This document shows, one piece after another, positions 1 through 5,763 of a stretch of 56,434 bases of DNA. Numbering within the stretch: position 1 is the stretch's first letter; every line of letters starts with the position of its first letter. The notes under the pieces are model-generated. The model saw only the letters and a program-made list of their open reading frames with translations. It was not told the origin of the DNA and made no database searches. The position numbers and the translations under genes were made by a program. The stretch is from contig CACOJQ010000004.1 of assembly GCA_902627575.1 (NCBI GenBank), forward strand, positions 1-56,434, in the 5' to 3' direction. This DNA comes from an uncultured Bacteroidota bacterium. GTDB taxonomy: Bacteria > Bacteroidota > Bacteroidia > Flavobacteriales > BACL11.

Positions 1-136
1 AATTTATTGGCCTAGACCAATTCCCTTGCCTCATAAACTTTTTATTATCATCTATCCAAAAAAGTTTTTTTTCTTTTAGAAACCTTGGTATCTGATGGGG
101 CTCAGGCAATACATGACCGTGACTATTTATACGCAT
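1..136 (-). CDS. Amidohydrolase, probable 2-amino-3-carboxymuconate-6-semialdehyde decarboxylase (ACMSD), N-terminal 45 residues only
   Basis: Only the start of this gene is inside the window; it continues beyond base 1. It opens at an ATG (bases 134-136) with residues MRINSHGHVLPEPH. The H6-x-H8 pair so close to the start is the metal-binding HxH of the amidohydrolase superfamily, and 'HGH-LPE' is the usual opening of ACMSD. That enzyme removes the carboxylate of 2-amino-3-carboxymuconate semialdehyde, the product of the dioxygenase encoded 14 bases upstream. Position as last visible gene of a kynurenine-catabolic run supports the assignment. With so few residues visible, another amidohydrolase remains possible. 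Confidence 0.7.
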   Translation of the reverse strand, partial: MRINSHGHVLPEPHQIPRFLKEKKLFWIDDNKKFMRQGNWSRPIN

Positions 137-150
137 GTCAAATATTAAAT

Positions 151-678
151 TTATATGTATCTTTCATCGGCTTCCATAACCTCACCTGTTTTAGGACAAG
201 TTCTCAACTTTTCATCTGAATAAAACTTTTTAAAAACAGGCAAAAAGTCTTTTTCAATATTTGTTAAATGAAAGTATTCTTCATACAGTAGTTCATTAGC
301 TGTTTCAGAAAACCACATTAAACCATCTTTATCTTTATTTTTTCTTTTTCTTTCAATAACCAGTCCGATCGATCCTTCTGATCTAACCGGTGAGTGCGGA
401 ACTTTTGGAGGTAAGAGAAACATTTCCCCCTGCTTAATTGGGACTTCAACGAGCTTGCCGTTTTGTTGTGTTTTTACAAGGATATCTCCTTCTATTTGAT
501 AAAAAAGCTCTTCTGTTTCATTATAATGATAATCTTTTCTAGCATTTGGGCCAGCAACTATCATGACAATATAATCTTCAGACTCCACATAAAGATTTTT
601 ATTTCCAACAGGAGGTTTTAATAGATGTCTATTTTCATTAATCCATTTCTGTAAGTTAAAGGGTTTTTTTATATCCAT
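151..678 (-). CDS. nbaC: 3-hydroxyanthranilate 3,4-dioxygenase
   Basis: This 175-residue cupin opens the ring of 3-hydroxyanthranilate to give 2-amino-3-carboxymuconate semialdehyde. The catalytic iron ligands are visible as H51, E57 and H95, and substrate-binding arginines R47 and R99 lie at the same numbering as in the well-studied Cupriavidus enzyme. The C-terminal part has the family layout (YEEYF near 132-136, LRTC near 158-161). Bacterial members normally carry a second, rubredoxin-like site built from two CxxC pairs. Here the expected positions are S124, A127, C161 and T164, so that site is gone, as in animal enzymes. Genes on either side encode the next steps of the pathway (11 and 14 base gaps), so one transcript is likely. 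Confidence 0.95.
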   Translation of the reverse strand: MDIKKPFNLQKWINENRHLLKPPVGNKNLYVESEDYIVMIVAGPNARKDYHYNETEELFYQIEGDILVKTQQNGKLVEVPIKQGEMFLLPPKVPHSPVRSEGSIGLVIERKRKNKDKDGLMWFSETANELLYEEYFHLTNIEKDFLPVFKKFYSDEKLRTCPKTGEVMEADERYI

Positions 679-689
679 AATTAATTGTT

Positions 690-1106
690 TTATATTGTTG
701 CTATTACTTTTAATTCTATTGCTATTGGCGTAGGTAAGCTTTTTATTTCAATAGTAGTCCTACATGGTTGGTTATCTTTAAAGTATTGTGCATATATTTT
801 ATTATATGTTTTAAAATCATCCTTCATATTAGTAAGAAATACTTGTACGTCAACTATCTTATCCCATGATGAACCTGCATCTTCTAAAATAAATTTAATA
901 TTTTGGAAAACAGAATGACATTGTGTTTCAATATCATATTCTATAATGTTGCCATATTTATCTAATGTTACTCCAGGGATTTCTTTTGTGCCGGCCTTTC
1001 TTGGTCCAACTCCGGATAAGAATAATAAATCCCCCACCTTTCTGGCATGAGGATATAATCCTACTGCCTGAGGAGCTCTTTCTGAATTATACTTTTCTCC
1101 ATTCAT
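690..1106 (-). CDS. RidA/YjgF-family protein, probable 2-aminomuconate deaminase
   Basis: A 138-residue RidA-fold protein. The conserved arginine that binds the carboxylate of imine/enamine substrates is in PCRTTIEI near residue 117, followed by the LPTPIAIELKVIA C-terminus of the family. General RidA proteins hydrolyse 2-aminoacrylate. The 2-aminomuconate deaminases of nitrobenzoate and kynurenine pathways belong to the same superfamily, and location between the semialdehyde dehydrogenase and the 3-hydroxyanthranilate dioxygenase makes that role the best reading. It would convert 2-aminomuconate to 4-oxalocrotonate plus ammonia. The fold is certain; the specific substrate is inferred from context. 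Confidence 0.85.
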   Translation of the reverse strand: MNGEKYNSERAPQAVGLYPHARKVGDLLFLSGVGPRKAGTKEIPGVTLDKYGNIIEYDIETQCHSVFQNIKFILEDAGSSWDKIVDVQVFLTNMKDDFKTYNKIYAQYFKDNQPCRTTIEIKSLPTPIAIELKVIATI

Positions 1107-1112
1107 TTTTAA

Positions 1113-1565
1113 CTAAATTTCTTTGTACATATAAAAATGAGGTCCTATTTCCTTAATATCAAATATATCACCAATAATTTTAAATCCTAACGATTTATAA
1201 AAGCTTATGGCTACTAAACGTGCATTACACCACAACAAATCACATTCTTTTTCTTTAAGTACTTCAAACGATCTATTCATTAATTCCGCAGCATATCCCT
1301 TTCTTCTAAAATCAACATGGGTAGCCATGCCACGTAACCTGTAAGGGTTTTTTGATACTTTTTTATCTGTAATTTCAGGATAAAAGGTTGCACAAGTTAT
1401 TATTTTCCTGTTGATTCTACATGCCAAATGAAACGTTTCTTTATCATTATCACGTAAATAAGAAGTAGAAGAAAAATCCTTCCCTTGCCTTAACTCAGTA
1501 TGCCTTAAAGGTCTAATTTCCTCAGCATTTATATCAACTATTTCTATTCCCAAATCTAATTGCAT
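1113..1565 (-). CDS. GNAT-family N-acetyltransferase of unknown substrate
   Basis: 150 residues with the GNAT acetyl-CoA binding motif A: a strand ending RLRGMATH, followed by the pyrophosphate loop RRKGYA near residues 87-92, and a late FYKSLGFK motif B near residue 128. It starts 2 bases after the aldehyde dehydrogenase stop codon and ends 6 bases before the RidA gene, so it is co-transcribed with kynurenine catabolism. No acetylation step is known in this route. It could modify a pathway amine (detoxification or a side product), or act on something unrelated. Substrate cannot be read from the sequence. Confidence 0.85.
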   Translation of the reverse strand: MQLDLGIEIVDINAEEIRPLRHTELRQGKDFSSTSYLRDNDKETFHLACRINRKIITCATFYPEITDKKVSKNPYRLRGMATHVDFRRKGYAAELMNRSFEVLKEKECDLLWCNARLVAISFYKSLGFKIIGDIFDIKEIGPHFYMYKEI

Positions 1566-1567
1566 CT

Positions 1568-3010
1568 TTAAATTTTAACACATACATTTTTAGGTTCTGT
1601 GAAGAATTCAAGTGACTTAAATCCACCCTCTCTTCCAACACCAGAGTGTTTCATCCCTCCAAAAGGGATTCTCAAATCTCTTAATAACCAAGTATTTATC
1701 CATACAACACCAGAGTCAATAGCAGCTGCTACTCTATGCCCCTTACTGATATTTTCGGTGAAGATTGATGCTGATAGACCATATTTTGTTGAGTTAGCCA
1801 TCTCTATAACTTGCTCTTCAGTGTCAAATGGTATTATAGATACAACAGGCCCAAAAATTTCTTCTTGATTGACCTCGCAGTCAAAATCAAGCCCTTCAAT
1901 TATAGTAGGCTGAATATAATACCCAGATTTTAAATCTCCTTCCAAAATCTCTCTTTCTCCTCCTGTTAGTATATTGCCTCCCAATGATTTAGCCAAGGCA
2001 ATTTTATCAAGAATTTTTTGCATATGTTCTTTTGATACTACCGCTCCCAATTTTGAATTCGAATCTTTGGGGTCTCCAACTGTTAATTTTTTGGTTTTCA
2101 AAATTAAAGCCTCTCTAAATTTATTATAAATCCCTTTTTGAACAAATAAACGAGACCCACATAAACAAATTTGACCTTGGTTTGTAAACGCGGCACGAGC
2201 AGCATTACTAACGGCTTTTTCAAAATCAGCATCGTCAAAAATTATGTTAGGGTTTTTTCCTCCTAATTCTAATGATAATTTTTTAAACATCGGAGCTGTA
2301 ATACTTGCAATATGTTTACCTGTAACTGTACCTCCAGTAAATGAAACAACTGGAACGTCTGGATGTGTTGTTAATGGGTCTCCTACCTTAGATCCTAATC
2401 CATGAACAATATTTAAAACTCCTTTTGGAAGGCCAGCTTCAATACAAATCTTACTAAAAAGATATGCAGTCATAGGTGTAACCTCAGAAGGTTTAGCTAC
2501 TACAGTGTTTCCTGCTGCAAGTGCTGGGGCAACTTTCCAAGTCAATAGGTATAAAGGCAAATTCCATGGAGAAATACAGGCAGCTACACCTAATGGCTTT
2601 CTTAATGTGTAATTAATTGCCATTCCATCCATTTCATGGACCTTAGCGCTATCGTGTAAAATAGCGCCAGCAAAAAATCTAATGTTGGCAGGTGCTCTTG
2701 GTATATCTACATGTGCTGCTAGTGACTCTGGTTTTCCATTATCTTTACTTTCTGCTTTTACTAATTCTTCAAAATTTTTTTCAATAGCATCGGCAAGCTT
2801 CATTAATATATCTGACCTTTCTTGTTTTGGGGTTTTACTCCAAGTGTTAAAAGCTTCTTTTGCTGCAGCAACTGCAGCATCTATATCATCTTTATCTGAA
2901 TCTGGGATCAATGAGTACACCTTTCCATTAGAAGGATTATAATTATCTAAATAATTACCAGATTTTGGCTCTACTAATTCGCCATTTATATAATTTAAAA
3001 TTTTATCCAT
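1568..3010 (-). CDS. Aldehyde dehydrogenase, probable 2-aminomuconate 6-semialdehyde dehydrogenase
   Basis: A full-length 480-residue NAD(P)-dependent aldehyde dehydrogenase. The catalytic set is present: N150 (in SPWN), general base E248 (LELGGKNP) and nucleophile C282 (NQGQICLCGSR). The 'ICLC-SR' context is characteristic of the ALDH8/AmnC group that oxidises 2-aminomuconate and 2-hydroxymuconate semialdehydes. In this pathway it takes the unstable product of ACMSD to 2-aminomuconate, competing with spontaneous cyclisation to picolinate. Its ATG overlaps the stop of the upstream SDR gene by one base (TAATG), indicating translational coupling. Confidence 0.9.
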   Translation of the reverse strand: MDKILNYINGELVEPKSGNYLDNYNPSNGKVYSLIPDSDKDDIDAAVAAAKEAFNTWSKTPKQERSDILMKLADAIEKNFEELVKAESKDNGKPESLAAHVDIPRAPANIRFFAGAILHDSAKVHEMDGMAINYTLRKPLGVAACISPWNLPLYLLTWKVAPALAAGNTVVAKPSEVTPMTAYLFSKICIEAGLPKGVLNIVHGLGSKVGDPLTTHPDVPVVSFTGGTVTGKHIASITAPMFKKLSLELGGKNPNIIFDDADFEKAVSNAARAAFTNQGQICLCGSRLFVQKGIYNKFREALILKTKKLTVGDPKDSNSKLGAVVSKEHMQKILDKIALAKSLGGNILTGGEREILEGDLKSGYYIQPTIIEGLDFDCEVNQEEIFGPVVSIIPFDTEEQVIEMANSTKYGLSASIFTENISKGHRVAAAIDSGVVWINTWLLRDLRIPFGGMKHSGVGREGGFKSLEFFTEPKNVCVKI

Positions 3011-3789
3011 TATAAACTTTTTGTTCTTCCTCCATCAACAGGCACATTGATTCCGTTTATATATGATGCCGCTGGTGTGCACAAAAACGCTACTGCGCTA
3101 GCCACCTCTTTTGCTTTTCCAAATCGAGCTGCTGGAACCTGCGATTTCATTATTGATGCTATTTCTTCTTCTGATTTTCCTTGAATTTCTGCCTTCTTAG
3201 TAATCAAAGATTTTAATCGATTTGTGTATGTAAATCCTGGTAAAACATTATTTACTGTAATACCATATGCGCCTAATTCTACAGATAATGTTTTAGCCCA
3301 ATTGGCAACTGCTGCTCTTATAGTATTGGAAACTCCAAGACCTGCAATAGGCGCTTTAACCGAAGTAGAAATAATATTTACTATACGGCCATAACCCTCT
3401 TGTTTCATGCCTTCAACTACCTTTTGTACTAATATCTGATTATTTATTAAATGCATCCTAAACGCCTCTTCAAAAGCGTTAGTGTCTGCGTCAGCTATTG
3501 GTCCTGCGGCAGGACCACCTGTATTGTTAACTAAAATATGATAACTAGATTTTAATAATTTCACTTCCTCTTTTAATTTTTCTGAATCTCTAAAATCTAT
3601 TGCTATAAAACTATGTGTTTGTCCTTTACTTATATCAAGATCATTTAAAACATCTGTCAGTTTAGATTCATTTCGAGCAATTAGCGTAACATTGGCTCCC
3701 AACTTAGCAAGCTCTATTGCAGACGCCTCTCCAATTCCTTGTGTGCTTCCGCACACTATTGCGTTTCTATTTTTTAATGATAACTCCAT
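3010..3789 (-). CDS. Short-chain dehydrogenase/reductase with an atypical active site
   Basis: 259 residues from the chosen ATG (bases 3787-3789). An in-frame ATG 45 bases further upstream would overlap kynA and add a tail not typical of SDRs, so the later start, 22 bases after kynA, is preferred. The Rossmann glycine motif GSTQGIG spans 14-20 and NNTGG 88-92. Serine is kept (S141), but the YxxxK pair is replaced: S154 stands in the tyrosine position and R158 in the lysine position. The C-terminal half (PGFTYT, FLCTPAASYINGINVPVDGG) is normal. The kynurenine-operon position suggests a redox step on a pathway intermediate. Reduction of 2-aminomuconate or 4-oxalocrotonate towards 2-oxoadipate is one hypothesis; the function is unproven. 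Confidence 0.85.
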   Translation of the reverse strand: MELSLKNRNAIVCGSTQGIGEASAIELAKLGANVTLIARNESKLTDVLNDLDISKGQTHSFIAIDFRDSEKLKEEVKLLKSSYHILVNNTGGPAAGPIADADTNAFEEAFRMHLINNQILVQKVVEGMKQEGYGRIVNIISTSVKAPIAGLGVSNTIRAAVANWAKTLSVELGAYGITVNNVLPGFTYTNRLKSLITKKAEIQGKSEEEIASIMKSQVPAARFGKAKEVASAVAFLCTPAASYINGINVPVDGGRTKSL

Positions 3790-3811
3790 GCTATTTTTTT
3801 CATAAGTTGTA

Positions 3812-4900
3812 TTATTTACTATAGTTAAATCCAAGTGTGCTAGCTATATTAACAGGAAGATTGGGTAAATATTTTCTTGAAATCATCAGAGTTGAGATGT
3901 TTGCTAAATCTGTAAATAATTTATGCTTATCTACAGTTTGTTTTAAATATCCTTGCCCTGATGACCCTCCTGTACCTATTTTCTGACCAAGCATCTTTTC
4001 GACCATTTGCATATGCCTAAACCTCCAAGAGGAAATTTTATGGTCAAGCTCAACTAAGCTTCTTAAAAATTTATATGGCAGATGTAAAATAGGTTGATCT
4101 CTATATAAATTAATTAAGAGCGCTGACATTGTGGCCTTGTAAGAAAGCTTTGTTTCTCCTTCTTCGATAGCTTTGTTATGAATATCCTCATCAAGTACCC
4201 GTTTATAGTACTTGCGGTTTTCGTTTGTCATTCTTAACCTAATGTTTTTGTCTTCATTTGTTAAATCTGCAGATTCTATAATAGAAACTTCTTCCTCTAA
4301 CATATTATTAATAGCAGCTTCATACTTTGATATAAAATCAAAATCTTTCATGCTTAAAAAAGGAATTCTCTCTAACCATTTTTCTACCAAAGAAAATAAT
4401 GAATCATTTTGTTCAAGTGATAGAATTTCATCTTTCTTTACTCCTTCGAATTGTGCATGATATGGGCACTCACCAAATTGATGCCTTGTGTCTATCTTTA
4501 ATCCAAGCAGAACTTCTATTTTTCTAAATTGATGAGATTGAAATCCAGAGGCAGGTGAAAGATAGTTACGAAATTCTAAGAAATCTAATGATGTCATTGT
4601 TTCTAAGATATCTAATTGTCCTATCAGCGTAGCCATAATTTTGTTTACTCTATCCATTCTCCCAACGATTACTCCAACATTATCTTCGTCTATTTTTTTT
4701 TCTTTAAATAAATCTACAGCTGACTCTAGTTCGTGTAAAATCTGTTTAAACCAAAGCTCATAAGTTTGATGTATTATAATAAATAACATCTCTTCATGTG
4801 CGGCAGACTTTCCATTACCACTTAAAGGGTGTTGTGCATCTAATATTTTATCTAATGATAAGTAGTTTATATAATGTAATGAAGAAGATTCTTTAGCCAT
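3812..4900 (-). CDS. kynA: Tryptophan 2,3-dioxygenase
   Basis: A 362-residue heme dioxygenase that converts L-tryptophan to N-formylkynurenine, the entry step of the kynurenine pathway. Family signatures are clear: H44 in HQTYELWFKQ (distal pocket), R111 in RNYLSPASGFQS (substrate carboxylate), heme-ligating H296 in WRFRHMQMVEKM, and the GTGGSSG loop at 309-315. It is longer than proteobacterial forms (about 300 residues), as is common in Bacteroidota. It heads the run of catabolic genes and lies 39 bases after a UbiA-like gene. A short hairpin (4904-4920) sits just before the start codon. Kynurenine formamidase, kynurenine monooxygenase and kynureninase are not in this window. Confidence 0.97.
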   Translation of the reverse strand: MAKESSSLHYINYLSLDKILDAQHPLSGNGKSAAHEEMLFIIIHQTYELWFKQILHELESAVDLFKEKKIDEDNVGVIVGRMDRVNKIMATLIGQLDILETMTSLDFLEFRNYLSPASGFQSHQFRKIEVLLGLKIDTRHQFGECPYHAQFEGVKKDEILSLEQNDSLFSLVEKWLERIPFLSMKDFDFISKYEAAINNMLEEEVSIIESADLTNEDKNIRLRMTNENRKYYKRVLDEDIHNKAIEEGETKLSYKATMSALLINLYRDQPILHLPYKFLRSLVELDHKISSWRFRHMQMVEKMLGQKIGTGGSSGQGYLKQTVDKHKLFTDLANISTLMISRKYLPNLPVNIASTLGFNYSK

Positions 4901-4903
4901 TTG

Positions 4904-4920
4904 TGCTTTTTTATAAAGCA
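4904..4920 (-). other. Short inverted repeat just upstream of kynA
   Basis: TGCTTT and AAAGCA form a 6 bp stem with a 5-base loop, ending 3 bases before the kynA start codon on the minus strand. It has no following U-run, so it is not a convincing terminator. It could shape translation initiation of kynA or be chance in AT-rich DNA. Confidence 0.3.
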
Positions 4921-4939
4921 GTAAAAGTAAGCAATATGA

Positions 4940-5752
4940 TTAAGAAATCAAAAGTGAAATCACTAAAAACAAATAGGCACAAATACTTAAGCCTTCTCCA
5001 AAAAAAGCAAAATACATCTCATTCTTTTTTTTATCTGATTTCCAAACAAATACTAAAGCTATAATATACAGAATAATTAACGCTAAAAAATGTCCCAAGA
5101 TTAAACTACTAATATTATATTGATAAACGGCTATTAAAATAGAAAGAAATAAGAAAAAAGATGCTATTAACTTTGATCTGCGAATCCCAAAAAATAACGG
5201 TATCGTAATTATATTTTTATTGTCATACTCTAAATCTTTTATATCAAATGGAATAGTAATGGCAAAAACAAAGAAAAATCGTGCAACTAAATGCAAAACC
5301 TCATTATAAGAAATTATAATTTTGTTTTCAAGAATCAATAATAACACTGTAGTGTTAGACCAAACTAATGCAATGACGGCAATCTTAATAAAGGGAATGC
5401 TTCGCAAAATAAAAGGATATAAAAAACAAAGGATTCCTAATAACATAATAGCTAGCTGAGTGATCACGCTAAAATCAAAAAAGATATACAAGCTAAATCC
5501 ACCGCTTAATAATATTAAGAAATGTACTAACCTGCTGTTTTTTTTTATCCAAGCTCTACGAGGGTGTTTTCCCTCTTTATTAACTCGAATGACTCTTTGA
5601 AAGTTGTAGGTAAAAATAGTACACAAAAAAACAAATTTGGAAACATTAAAATTAGTGGAGCCTAATAAAATCTCCGTGCTTAATACAAGACCTAAAACAC
5701 AAAAAGCAACCCAAATGTTAGTATAGACAAGAAAAAATATTATTGATTTCAA
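4940..5752 (-). CDS. UbiA-superfamily-like integral membrane protein
   Basis: 270 residues with eight or nine hydrophobic segments. The second aspartate-rich motif of UbiA prenyltransferases is present as D170-x2-D173-x3-D177 in IPFDIKDLEYD. The first motif (NDxxDxxxD) is not: the matching stretch reads TYNFQRVIR (48-56), without aspartates. This fits a Bacteroidota-specific UbiA-like branch whose substrate I do not know. It lies 11 bases downstream of the leuS stop and 39 bases before kynA, on the same strand, so it may share the leuS transcript. Prenyl transfer to an aromatic or polar head group would be the family expectation, but loss of a magnesium-binding motif makes that uncertain. Confidence 0.75.
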   Translation of the reverse strand: MKSIIFFLVYTNIWVAFCVLGLVLSTEILLGSTNFNVSKFVFLCTIFTYNFQRVIRVNKEGKHPRRAWIKKNSRLVHFLILLSGGFSLYIFFDFSVITQLAIMLLGILCFLYPFILRSIPFIKIAVIALVWSNTTVLLLILENKIIISYNEVLHLVARFFFVFAITIPFDIKDLEYDNKNIITIPLFFGIRRSKLIASFFLFLSILIAVYQYNISSLILGHFLALIILYIIALVFVWKSDKKKNEMYFAFFGEGLSICAYLFLVISLLIS

Positions 5753-5763
5753 TCTAATTGATT

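Noticed and set aside
3790..3834. Longer start for the SDR gene (extra 15 residues)
   Set aside because: It would overlap kynA and add residues before a normal SDR N-terminus; the ATG at 3789 fits the family and the operon spacing.
4904..4920. Rho-independent terminator before kynA
   Set aside because: Stem of only 6 bp, AT-rich, and no U-run on the transcribed side.
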